DNA of 64,000 bases from Ophioderma brevispina (taxonomy: Eukaryota; Echinodermata; Ophiuroidea; Amphilepidida; Ophiodermatidae): the NCBI GenBank assembly GCA_023653785.1, contig JAMKCH010088504.1, positions 1-64,000 on the forward strand, in the 5' to 3' direction. The notes beneath the pieces were generated by a model. The model did no database searches. It was not told where the DNA came from and was given only the letters and a program-made list of their open reading frames with translations. Position 1 is the first letter of the stretch. Every line of letters begins with the position of its first letter. The position numbers were made by a program, and so were the translations under genes. This document shows, piece by piece, positions 11,761 through 22,655 of this stretch.

Positions 11761-14700
11761 TCGGGACATCATTTCGTGTTAGTGTGCCGAGTTCCTGCTG
11801 GCCCGTCAAGAGTCATCACTTGACGTCGCCCAGCTTCCTTCGATTGAGTACTTGTTTCTTTCTTGTAATTTTTCGTAATCGTGATTGGTGCCAGAATTGT
11901 TTCAATCCGGTCTGGGCAAACTGTACGTGTGATCCCTGAGTAAGCTTGGTTCCGGAAGTAACAGCAGCCGAATTCTACTCATTATACTGTAGTTCGCCTC
12001 TGTCCTGAAAGCATGATTGGCCGGTGAAATGCAATTCGTTGGCCCTATACTGTCATGTTTTAAGCAGCAACTGTCCAATGGCCGGTGGGATTGCTCCTCG
12101 TATGCCCTATGCCGTTGGAAAATAATTTTATTTTCTCATCCGCCAAGGTAATGGACAAATACCTAAAACTAAGTGCAGGTTTCAACCTGGCTTACGAGAG
12201 ACCAATAGAAGGTCTAGAAGTGAGGAGCAGAGAGAAGTCAGAGCCCCCAACCAGCACCTACACCGAAATGTAGGGATACACCTTGCCCGACAGCAGGAGA
12301 TCTGTGTGTATGTACCCCTGCTGTCATCGGTGATGTCTTGACCTTTCCCGGGTACAAGATGCCTCTAACCTACGCGGGGGACGATGGGGTATTAACCTAG
12401 CTGGTCAGGAGTTCATCGAAGAAGGACTAGTTAAGAAAAGTAAGTAAGTACAGAATATACATTACTGTATTAGAGAAAGACAGCTGAGGAGGTAGAGGGC
12501 GCTTAACCCCTCACTCTGGCAAAAGACCGTCCTCTCACCTCGATGAAGAAACTTTAACTGGAATACTACAGTCTAAAGTTTCAGAGTTATAGGCTAAAAC
12601 AGCAAAATCAACAAAAAAGGTCATTTCAGTTTGTATATGGGTCAAATTTAAATAAAGTTGCTCCGATTTGGATTTTAAAAAGAGTGGTCAAATTATTTAA
12701 TGGGTGAGTTCAGAGGAATTTAAAATAAGAAAAGTTTTTGACTGTCTTAAATGCTTAGTGTTTGTGATGTCTCGGCACGAAGGTACAACGTCCCTTGCAC
12801 TCAATGGGGCTTGACCTTGTTGTCCCTCTACGTTGTATGCAGGCATGTTAGATTAGAAAATGAAAAAATCATCAAAATAATTTCTGCATGTTTGTAAAAA
12901 TACAGGTTTCCTAACATACCATTCAAATGAAGGAACTCAGAAGCCACCATCAATAATGTGGGTTTTAAACAAATTTAGGCGCATCTTTTTAAAATTTTCC
13001 AGTGTCTCTACAGTAATTCATTCTGATTTACCGGAAGTAGTTCGATTTTGATATCAAATGAAAGGCCGTTATTTTTCCTCATTGTCGTCCTAAAATTGAG
13101 CCCCTCAAATCCATTCATTCCCAAATATAACAAAAAAACACTGTTTTTAGTGGGTTAACCATCAATATCAGCACAGAGAAAGGGGCGTTGAAACAGACAT
13201 TATGGCATCGACCATCACAACCGCAAGTTTGTTTTCCCACAGAACTTATGGGGGGTATGTGCAAGTGCCAGCTCGCATCTCAAGTAGAGAACACAATGGA
13301 CAGAAATCGAAACAAGCACAGTGATGGCCCATTTCTAGTATTTGGCCCCACCCGTTTATTAATCTGGCCTATTTAAATGAAGTTGCAATGCTCAATTGGT
13401 TGGCAAAAGTACAAATTACTCATGGAGTATATCTCGATTTGTCAAAACAGACAAGTGTGACCTCATTAATAATTTATTATTAATATGAGTCTATTTTTTG
13501 TACATAGGCCGAGCGGCAGATCTCAAACGGTTTACAAAGGTGACGCACCCCTATACAGAGTACAGTTTGCTAAAATAAATTGTCTAAAATTATCAAAATC
13601 ACTTCTAGTATGTTCCAGTTTCTTGAAATTAATTAAAATGTCATCTCCTTTTTCCTGAATATCAGTGACCAAGGGTTGTACACCGTCGTTCCATTGACTC
13701 CAGTAAATAAGGCGGGTAGTGATAAATAAATCCCCCGTTATGAATAGACCCGGATTCAGATTCCTCTGGGACGCAAGCCAGTTTATTGTCCATGAAGTTA
13801 AAAGCTTTTTGAATTGTTTTCACCGCCCGTTTAATGAGCTACAGCCTCATTCACGAAAAAAAATAAAATTCAAACTTCCGCTGCCGAGTTCAATAACTTT
13901 GATAGCATATATTTCATCATTCAAAAAGAGAAACGAAGATAAGCAAAAATCATGAAAGAAGAAATTCTGCAATTGGCCCCAAACTATGATCATAACCAAT
14001 CTTGCCGCTGCCGAACCCAACACCCAAAACTTAACTTAATAATATCGGACCTTTTTTCTATTCAATTTTAAAAAGAACGGATTCGGCACCTGGTTCACCT
14101 GCAATTTCATATAGGTGAATGATTTTCGATTTTGCCCCCTATGAAGCGACGCAATGCATAGAAATGCGGTTACGCGGCAAGTTTACTGGGTTTGGTTCTG
14201 CACAAAGTCGTTAAGGCGCACTGCTTTACAAACATTTTTTTCTCATGATTTTTGTTCACCTCGTTCCCTTTCGAATAAATAAAGGATTCGAAAAATATAG
14301 GGTCAAAGAAAAATTGAACACACAGTAGGACCTCTAACTTTATTATTCGTGAAATGAAAGCGGACGAGGTAATTTGTGTTCAATATGTCATGGAAAATAG
14401 CCCTTAAATCTAAATCGGGGTGATGATGGTATTATTTATAACACCTGCAATCTTTTTCAGTTGCATGTATGATAACCAGGCCTCTGCAGGTCCAGATTGA
14501 AAAAGAGAATCTGTGAAGTATGTGTGGTCTTCTACAATACCGAGCGGATTTACTTATCAATAGCCCCATTATTTGCTGGAGTCAGATGAATCATGGTGTA
14601 CATCCCGTAGTCACTGATATTCAAGGCGCTATAAATTGAGATGACATTATCATTTTCTCGAGATTATGCCTGCACATACTTAGACGTAGAACAAAGTAGC

Positions 14701-14800
14701 AACCAATGATTTCTATTAATTTTAGGAAACATATTCGGAAGAACTATGAATTATAGAAAGAATTATGCTACTTCTCCACCTTGGTCCTTATCCGAGATCT
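11760..14800. other. No supportable gene
   Basis: This stretch is upstream of the minus-strand LINE and may include its 5' untranslated part near 11,760-12,450, where base composition is more balanced. Short open frames at 12,085-12,273 and 13,188-13,376 have no motif I recognise. The rest is AT-rich without visible repeats. Confidence 0.4.
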
Positions 14801-14803
14801 TTT

Positions 14804-16170
14804 CACACAGAAAACACGATGGTCCCCTAAAAAATATATATGAAACCGGACATTATGTAGAAAATTAAATATTTTATGCAAAGCTGGTAAATATACCGAG
14901 CATACATAACATTATGTTTGAAAGTTTAACTTACATATTTGCTTATGCATTATAGTATTTTACTTATTTATGAAAATTTACACATCGTTTTGTAAAAAGG
15001 AAAACAAAAAAGACATAAAATAATGAAAACAAACTCATTTACATATGTGGTTGTAAACCCAATTATGCTAAATGCGCGGTAAAAGACGTAAAAGTAGCGA
15101 AGTTACATAAAATTATGTGAAGTCATTGCTCACGACACGAGGGAAGCTCGCGACACAATTGCAAAATGGGGGATCTTGTGAGGAGAGTAACGTAGCGCCT
15201 TATGAGTGTAGTCCGGGAATATTAACGTATTGTTCATCTGTATCGATTCGTTGTGCTAAATATACTCATGATTTTAGACCAGGCGAATATTGAGCTGCCT
15301 TATAATTCCAGGGATGATGGGTCATGACGAAAAGTAAGCTCTATCTCAGTCAAGCTTGAACACAAACCAGCGGGTCAGTACGTGTATTCATAAAGTACGT
15401 ACGAGCCGCAGCATGGGTGGCCACATCAGGGTGACTGTGGGGTCTACAAGCTCCCCAAGAGGAATTCCAGGTGATCAACCTGGATGATGAAACTCTCAGA
15501 CCTGGTTTTCTGCGTTTAAAGAGGATCTTCCACCTGTGATTTTGAGACTTTGCACGCCCGAACGAAAGACGTGCGATTATAGTAAGCCGATTTTGCATAT
15601 GAGTTGGGCCCCACTCATAGGATACCAACAGTGTTTACCACTGTAGTATACAGGCATACAGCTGTCATTTGTAATAACTCGCCTCTCACCCCCTGGAAAG
15701 GTGCCCAAATTGTCAGTCACTTATATACTGTGTTGTTTTTTGAGCTGAATAAACTTGTTGAATTCTTGTCATATACTGAAGTGTCTGTGTGACTATTTTG
15801 TGTGAATTATTTTCCCTAATTTACATCTATATTATGTAAACATTTTACATAATTGTATTCAAATATTTACATAATTTACATATAAGCATTTTACATAATT
15901 GTGTTCAAATATTTACATAAATAACAAGTGGAAGATCACATAATTCTGACAAGAATTATTACATAAATTATGGTGTTTTAAGTTTTACATAATGATTTGG
16001 TGAATGTTTACACAACTGATAATGCATATATTTATGTGCAATTTTACATAATGTGTACATTTTTACATTTACAAGTTTTACATAATTGTTACATAAAAAT
16101 TATGGTGTTCTGCTTTTACATAGTAAACATGCGAATTTTTACACAGGCTGTGTAATTATTTCTCTGTGTG
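14804..16170. mobile_element. Element with long inverted ACATAA-rich arms
   Basis: The stretch begins CACACAGA (14,804) and ends TCTGTGTG (16,163-16,170), its exact reverse complement. The left arm (to about 15,125) and right arm (from about 15,785) both carry many ACATAAT/ATTATGT motifs in opposite orientation, so they could fold into an imperfect hairpin. The ~650-bp centre includes a LINE fragment (15,390-15,560). No transposase is seen. The short terminal match leaves the exact boundaries uncertain. Confidence 0.5.
15390..15570 (+). pseudogene. LINE 3' fragment, second copy of the 5.1-kb element tail
   Basis: At 15,431-15,515 the nucleotides GTGACTGTGGGGTC, CCCCAAGAGGAATTCC, GATCAACCTGGATGATGAAAC and TCTTCCACCTGTGATTTTG-like blocks parallel 5,335-5,430 in the same order. 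The + frames encode broken versions of VINLDDETLRPGF. Only the 3' end survives, and the C-x-C zinc motif is gone. Confidence 0.65.
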
Positions 16171-16209
16171 TTTCGCCAAGCTTGGCCTCGTGGCCTAATT
16201 TTGGCGAAA
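16171..16209. repeat. 9-bp perfect stem around a CCAAGCTTGG palindrome
   Basis: TTTCGCCAA (16,171-16,179) pairs with TTGGCGAAA (16,201-16,209). It starts exactly where the preceding inverted-arm element appears to end, so it may be the target site or a separate small repeat. Confidence 0.45.
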
Positions 16210-16539
16210 GCTTTTTGTTTTGATGCGTGAAGTACAAACGCAATGCGAAAACAACAAAAAAGGAAGTAAGCTTATGATTTGTTTACATACTTCATCTATA
16301 AAGTCGTTTAAAGAGAAAAATGGAATTCCTAATGTTATATTTAGAGAATTCAATGTGTTTACATGCTTAGAAACCTTTCTGGAAATATCTACTATCAATA
16401 GCCGGGGATTTTTGCTCAGGATTTTCCAGGTATGGTGCAAGAAGGATTGCAAAATGGGTAATTTCCAGTATGATGTCATCAGTGTGCTTTGGAATTGGGA
16501 AATGTTAGAAGGTGATGCAATGCCTATTTTTATGAGGTT

Positions 16540-17075
16540 GTTAGCTGACTCTCAGGAAAACGTGGTAACAAATACTCCGCTAAGTAATATCCAAGAGTTA
16601 CCCGTCATCGAAGAACTTTGATGGATTGCCCACCGTGGATGAACTGAGGAAAGCATCGGCTCTCTCAATTGTGGAAGTGCGCCAGAAAAGGATGGAATCC
16701 CCTCTGAGGTCATCAAAGCTTCTAAGGACTCTGCCCTACTTAAACATCTCCACAAGCTTCTCTGTGTCAGTTGGGACGAAGGGCAGTACCTCAGGACATG
16801 CGCGTGTGTACAAAGGTGTACGTAACGATTGCAACAACTATTGTGGTATAACCCTACTTAGAATTATCATGATTAGTGGAAAGGTCTTTGCACGAGTTGT
16901 CCTCAGCAGCCTTGCAAATATTAGTAGAGCGAATATATCGTAAATTACAATGTGCACGTGGCTTCAGAGCTGGAAGGTCAACCATCGACATGATCTTCTC
17001 CATACGTAATATTCCCGATAGCAGCTCCCCAGATTTCGCTTGGGTCGACCGGAGGCAATTGAGATAAGTATCTTA
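16540..17075 (+). pseudogene. LINE reverse-transcriptase fragment
   Basis: Across three + frames the order of conserved RT blocks is kept: NIQELPVIEELDGLPTVDEL, then EKDGIPSEVIKASKDSALL with HLHKLLCVSWDEG, then VRNDCNNYCGITLL and GKVFARVVLSSL, then GFRAGRSTIDMIFSIRNI. These match the start of an RTE-like reverse transcriptase, including the RGISLL-type and GFR-type motifs. The catalytic YADD box and everything after it are absent. At least three frameshifts are needed. This is a dead, truncated copy. Confidence 0.8.
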
Positions 17076-17104
17076 CCCAGGGACACCGGGAGGGACGTAC
17101 ACAA

Positions 17105-17190
17105 ACATGTTGACCACAGTAGGGCTCGAGCTCACGATTTTAACGAGCCCTGCGCTTTTTCCATTCACTGGACCACATGTGCTCTCTCAA
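17105..17190 (-). mobile_element. tRNA-derived SINE fragment
   Basis: On the minus strand GTGGTCCAGTG resembles an A box, AGCGCAGGGCTCGTTAAAATCGTGAG an anticodon-arm region, and GAGCTCGAGCCC a B box with one weak position. The order and spacing are those of a tRNA-like SINE head. It follows directly after the LINE fragment. No poly-A or LINE-like tail is clear, so only the head is assigned. Confidence 0.45.
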
Positions 17191-17504
17191 TGGCAACGAA
17201 GGACAACATGAAATCGAGTGGAAATCCACTCTTTTTGGAGTGGTTTACAAGAGTTTCACTCCTTTGGGAAGTAAAATTTTCACCCATTTACATTTAGAGA
17301 AATAGCAATAAAACACCTGCAAGAAGCATTTGTTAAAACCAAAAGATATTTTTTTCTGAAATCAATTGGCTTTTTAATGACTTGGAATGTGGAAATTCTT
17401 TTGATCATGGATCGATTGAACAAAAGAATTCCACATTTGGCGAACAACTTGAGTAGGCCTTCACGATATGGCATAACCCTGCCTATCTGCCAGCATCTTT
17501 CGCC

Positions 17505-17760
17505 AACACTGCAAAACATTGCAGAACAATTATTGATATGAGGCGTCCGGACGTGTTCCAAACCTGTTTCAAATGTTTTCTAGAGGTGTTCTTGCAAAGA
17601 ACTCTTGCAGAACGTGTTCAGTTGTCAAATATTTTGAATAGAACATGTTTTGGTTGTGCTTGATGTGTCCTGTAGATGTTAAAACACCTGCAGAACAACT
17701 AAAACATGTTATGCAGGTGTTCTAATCTGTTGCAATTGACACGTTATGCAAATTGCAGTT
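17505..17760. mobile_element. MITE-like element, family with copy at 48.7 kb
   Basis: A run of GCAGAACA, ACACCTGCAGAAC and AAAACATGTT motifs in both orientations shares the ordered blocks CTAAAACATGTT, TGCAGGTGTTCT, TGTTGCAATT and ACGTTATGCA with 48,800-48,860. The left end ACACTGCAAAACA resembles the reverse complement of the 48.7-kb copy's right end, TTCTGCAGTGT. No coding capacity. Confidence 0.55.
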
Positions 17761-18035
17761 AAGTTTGCCAGCCGACGGGTACTCTGTGGCTACTGACCGA
17801 GCCACATTTGCCGATCGAGGTGCTCTGCCATGTTGTATGGAAATCGAAAATGGCATCATCGCCGGTGAAATCGAAGATTTCTGAGAGTTGATATACGGAA
17901 AATATCCGGACATACACAAGCTCCTGTCCAGAGGCGACAAAGATGGCAGATTCTCCTATAACTTCTTTATGCTAACCGAGGCAACTTCGCTTCATCGCGG
18001 CAAATTTCGGAAAAGGGTATTACAGTTCATGTCAG

Positions 18036-18180
18036 TGCGTATGTGTGTGTGCGCGTGTGTGTGCGTGCGTGTGTGTGTGTGCGTGCGTGTGTGTGTGCGT
18101 GTGTGTGTGTGCGTGCGTGTGTGTGTGTGCGTGCGTGTGTGTGGCGGTGTGTGTGTGGCGGTGTGGGTGGGGTTGTGTGT
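18036..18180. repeat. GT/GTGC microsatellite
   Basis: Nearly pure alternating purine-pyrimidine sequence with GTGTGC periodicity, degrading into GTGTGGCGGT units at the right. Every open frame across it encodes only Cys/Val/Arg or Thr/His runs and is an artefact. Confidence 0.9.
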
Positions 18181-19238
18181 ATAAGCATAGAGGAATATGG
18201 TATAAGCGTGTATGCGTACGTGCGTACGTGTGTGCAAATGTGTTTGGTTTTGTTGAGCGGATTCTTACTGAATGACCATCTGACGTTACGGAAAATACAT
18301 CAAGTAACTTTTAATATAAGGTTAGTTTGTATGAATGACGGCAAATTGGATAATTAATTACGCCTTTCAGCAGTTGTCTAGTCTTTTTGCCTCGGGCGGG
18401 ATGATTAGGTATCTTCACTCGACTATGATTCCACTCGGCTCCGCAACAGCAGCTGCAGCATTGACGCAAGCTTAGAGTTGTTGGCAGGCTAGAAGTTGAC
18501 CGGACGCGTCGACGAGCGATTTAGGAAGCAAGACCCGTATCTCTTCGATGCAAGGGATAACATTCTGGAGATGGCCAGATTTATCAAAAATTTTAGCGAA
18601 AAATGTTGGCCTGTATAGAAAATCACAAAACATAGGTCTACATCTGGTATAGGCCTATAGACAACTATTGGGGGACAAAGTCATGGAGAGGACGGGAAAG
18701 AAGGTATAACCAATTACCGCCCGACCAAGTGCAGGTCCATTAAACTGTTAAAGGGAGATTCAGAGATTTTGAAATAAACAAAAAGTCAAGACATTCATGA
18801 CAAAATTCTCATTTTAGAGAATTTTAACAATTTTCTATTCTAACAAAACCTATAGTGATTTCTAAAATCGGTTCAAACTAATTTAAAAAAGATGGTTATT
18901 AGGTGACAGTAAAACAAACAAACAAACAAACAGATAGACGACTAACAAACTCTAAACAGGGTCAATAGGTGATAGCGAGTTGAAAAGGGGTCAATATGAC
19001 CAATTATCTCTGTCACCCATTTTCAATGAGTGCCCCACTACCCCGACCTATTTACACCTATCACTTCAATTACAAATAGGTGACATTTGTGGGGCAAAAA
19101 AATAACAACATTTCATATATAGCATTGGTTTATTCTATTTATACGAGGCTCGTCCCTTTTAGACGGGTATAGAAGGGAGAAATTGAGGGTTATGTGCACG
19201 CTGAAAATGGTATTGCAAATATGGCATAACTATATTAC

Positions 19239-19266
19239 ACCCTTCGCACTTATAGGTGCGAAGGGT
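19239..19266. repeat. 11-bp perfect hairpin (ACCCTTCGCAC)
   Basis: ACCCTTCGCAC (19,239-19,249) and GTGCGAAGGGT (19,256-19,266) flank a 6-nt loop. The stem extends imperfectly on both sides (CATAACTATATTAC against GTATCTTGTAATTATG). It is probably the centre of a small hairpin transposon. Confidence 0.65.
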
Positions 19267-19344
19267 ATCTTGTAATTATGTCGCCAAAATTTAATCTCAG
19301 ATGACTACCCAATTATAGATGACTTCCCATCTTATTGTCAGTAT

Positions 19345-19592
19345 GCACTCTCAGAACTGTTGTTCAAAATTTTAACCAACATGTATTGAACAGGTGAACA
19401 GCCCATGCAACGTTGGGTAAATTTTTACCCAATTGTTGGGTAAGTAAAAATATTTAGATGTTATTGGGCAAATTTTGCCAACTTTTGGGTAAATGTGCCC
19501 AATCATCTGCTATAACCAACAAATTGGTTAAAAATTTGCCCAACATTCTGCACCTGTTAAAAGTTTAACCAACCCGTTCTGAAAGCGTGCAG
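19345..19592. mobile_element. Hairpin MITE with TTGGGTAAATTTTTA arms
   Basis: Outer ends GCACTCTCAGAAC and GTTCTGAAAGCGTGC are inverted copies. Inside, GTTGGGTAAATTTTTACCCAAT (from about 19,413) is mirrored by ATTGGTTAAAAATTTGCCCAAC ending near 19,545. CAGGTG/CACCTG sits between outer and inner arms on both sides. The total is about 250 bp without coding capacity, fitting a MITE. Confidence 0.65.
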
Positions 19593-20002
19593 TTACAACC
19601 TATTATAAGATACTTGGATATGTGCAACAAGTGAATAGTTTTAGATGGTATGAAGAGTTCAAGTTCTGCAAACATATATAAAAGGCAACTTTACACCTAG
19701 TATGACAGGCGATTCACCCTTTAATTCCTCGGATTTATATTCGGGACAAAACTTCTTAGAGTGTAAATACAATTCCTTTGGATTTAAAAACAAAACGGTT
19801 TTACAAACAGTTTTGAATCCATTTAAAGGTTTCTATTTAATCAAAAGGACTCATTCAAATAAAATTTTACATGGATTTTAAATTTTTAAAGGTCCCAAAA
19901 GATTTGTACCAAATAACAGTACTTTAGGAAGTTGAAGTAAAGATTAGGAAATAGCAGAGTACATTATTCTGTAATGTCTGTTACTTACCATGTAACAAAT
20001 AA

Positions 20003-20045
20003 ACACACACACACACACTGGTCAAAAGTATTGCAACATGCAAAA
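20003..20045. repeat. CA run followed by possible Tc1-like terminal motif
   Basis: An eight-unit CA run ends in CTGGTCAAAAGTATTGCAACA (split here as CTGGTCAAAAG and TATTGCAACA), which I recall as typical of Tc1/mariner element ends in animals. No opposite end or transposase was found nearby, so only one eroded end is proposed. Confidence 0.3.
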
Positions 20046-20736
20046 AAATGCTGATAATCAAAAACGGACTTCAAATTGTACTAGGACTTCTTGAGTACAC
20101 ATACGTATAATTAATGCCAACATTGTGTTTTTCAACATGTTCAAGAAAATATTACTAGTATTCCCCGGAATCCAAGAGCGCGAAAATGTTTGATTAGATT
20201 GTCATGGTATGCATGGCTGCTTAAAAGAGCTAGCAAACGATAACCATGTACCTAAGAAGGAATACAGATACAGGAACGCCAGAATTAAATGACTATTCGC
20301 CGCTAAATGAATTGAACCAATTTGTTAGGTTTACGGGGAAAATTGTAGTAGTTTTGTAGACTGGAAATGGGATAACGTCAATGAAAGACGTGGTCTTTAA
20401 AAAATCGGTATATTCTCCGCAAATGCAATTTGAATTAAATGATAAATCACACGGTTTGCGCAAATCATGTCTGGATACGAGACTTCGCATTCCATGACAA
20501 ACGGCATAATGTTAACGGTGTGATTACAAAGCTGTTTTCAAGTTATCGCGTGACCTCTTTCTTACCATTCAATTCCATGAGTCCAACAGTGAAGGACATG
20601 CTCCCATTTTCCAAATTTGACATTTTATATCATCTGAATCGTCATGCAGCCTTACGATTATCGATTGAAGCCTATATTTGTCTAATCTTGACGATACGGT
20701 TTTAGTCAGGGAGATATGGTCCAAGTTTTTTTGGCC

Positions 20737-22655
20737 TGACCGTAAAGTTGAGTATGGACACAATTTTTTTGCTGAAAATGATAGATTAGGGTGTGTAGAA
20801 CATGTAGAATAAGATGCTGGGTGCCACTTGGGCATCCTTGAGCATTTTGAGAAATCCAAGATGGCGTCGCCATAAATGATAATTATCTATTGAACCCTAT
20901 ATTATCAAACTATGGAGTACTTGGTACTTGGTATGTTGATCCTTATTGCAGCTCGTTGAGCTAAACTAGGATGAAGTGCGAAAATGGCGTCTCCAGCCAC
21001 AAGGTGCAAGTAAAAAGTAGATGCAGATGCAAAAAACTGGAAGCAATCTCAACAAAACAGTAAAAAACAGAACAAAATGTGCACTATATACAGGAGGCAG
21101 GAATGGTTTACATCAATTTGCTGCCAGACGGAGGAAGCATAGCTCTGATGGCTGGTAGGGCTGCTTCTCTAAAGGCAGAGGAAGTAGAAATGGTGACCAC
21201 TTGAGCTGGACGGTTATGCCAAACACGTATGGACCTTGGTAGTAGGCAAAACTTGTAGAGATCTGTAGTTGTTGGTGGGATCTGGTACTTAAGTTGATGA
21301 TCATTTCTTGAAAGGATGTAGCTGGAACAACAACATGTTGGGAATGGATATTGACAAGTTGTTGGTGAAATTTTGAAGACCATACTGTTGTGCCAGAAGG
21401 AGTCTTACATGAAGGGACTCCCATCCAAGTTGTTGAATGAGTGATGAAACACTGGTAGTCCTGCGATAATCAGCAAACACAAACCGTGCCCCTGCTCTCT
21501 GAACTTGCTCGAGCTTGTCCACTAAAGTTGTTGTGTGTTTGAGGTTTCCAAGGTCCTGATGCATATCGAGGCGCGGACGAACGCGGGGACTCATAGGCCT
21601 CCCTATGTGTATGGAGTTAATCGAATACTATAGGATACTATATATAGGATCAAGAAACAAGTGAATTGAGTCATACTTCAAATCAAAATGGACGCCAAAT
21701 CCAATAATTTTAAAATAGTCGCCCTGTAACAGCAAATACCTGCAGAGTAAAATAGACTTGAAGGACTTAGGTTATGTGTTAGACACAATATATGTATTTC
21801 TGATATTTTTACAGTTGTAAATGACGTCAATCAATTTTTTATTGGCAGCCATAAAACGTGAATATCTTCAAAAATACTTGACACAAAATTTCTACAATAT
21901 TACCTTCAAGTATAAATATTGTGTCAATGAAAAACAATTAGAAATGAACCTCTGATAAACAAGTGATACCAGATAAGCCCTATAAATAAAAATGGGTCAA
22001 ATTATAATGAGTGAAGATGGGAAATGAAAAATGTAATTCCGATGGTATTTTAACACTTTGAAACATATTTATTTTATTTCGATTTTGGCCATTTATTTAA
22101 AAACAAATTGAAATGTATGTTGTACGTTGGTAAGGATCAAAGGTACATTCTATGTGCTTCCACATTGATTTGATTTGAAGGCTGAATACTGAATTTGTGT
22201 CAAGTATTTTTTAAGATGTTACGTTTTTTTTTGGGGGTTTTTGGTTGGCATATTGATGCGTCCCATGTTACCAATTTTAAAGTATCAGAAATATTATTTA
22301 TTGGGTCTAAGAACATACACCTAAGTACTTCAAGTCTATTTGCTCGCAGGTATTGCTGTTTATAGGGGCATATTTTAAAAATTATTGGATTTGGCTTCCA
22401 TTTTGAATTTGAAGGATGACTTAATTTTACAAGTGCCAACACTTGTCATTGGATCCTATAGTAGAATTTTAACTGACATAGTTTAATAATATAGGGGTGA
22501 ATATATAATGATCACTTATGCCGACGCCATCTTGGATTCTCAAAATGCTCAAGGATGCCAGGGTGGCACCGGAAGATTCTCTTCTACACACTAATCTATC
22601 ATATTACATCAAAAAAAAAATGTGGTCCTACTAAATATACGGTCACATGAACGTT
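20737..22655. mobile_element. Foldback element with ~450-bp inverted arms
   Basis: The left arm consists of 20,737-20,918 plus 21,611-21,900, and the right arm of about 22,155-22,655. Matching pairs include ATGATAGATTAG with its complement near 22,590, CATCCTTGAGCATTTTGAGA with 22,530-22,550, CCTATATTATCAAACTATG with 22,475-22,495, GCCAAATCCAATAATTT with 22,380-22,400, and AATACTTGACACAAA with 22,195-22,210. About 250 bp separate the arms. No transposase is visible. The left arm is interrupted by a LINE insertion; removing it restores a continuous match with the right arm. Confidence 0.8.
20919..21610 (-). mobile_element. 5'-truncated LINE insertion with 7-bp target-site duplication
   Basis: ATGGAGT at 20,912-20,918 and 21,611-21,617 flanks the insert. 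On the minus strand it encodes the C-terminal part of a CR1/L2-like reverse transcriptase: LEQVQRAGARFVFADYRR and LIQQLGWESLHVRL, then after one frameshift YQIPPTTTDLYKFCLLPRSI and SAFREAALPA, ending at a stop near 21,108. About 190 nt of 3' untranslated sequence follow, ending in a short tandem tail (ACCAAGT twice) next to the duplication. The insert splits the foldback's left arm, so it arrived later than the foldback. Confidence 0.8.

Noticed and set aside
17888..18357. Cys/Val-rich and Thr/His-rich frames on both strands
   Set aside because: Translations of the GT/GTGC microsatellite.
18660..18745. TNYRPTKCRSIKLL as a reverse-transcriptase motif
   Set aside because: The similarity to NYRPISLL is short and no other RT block is found beside it.
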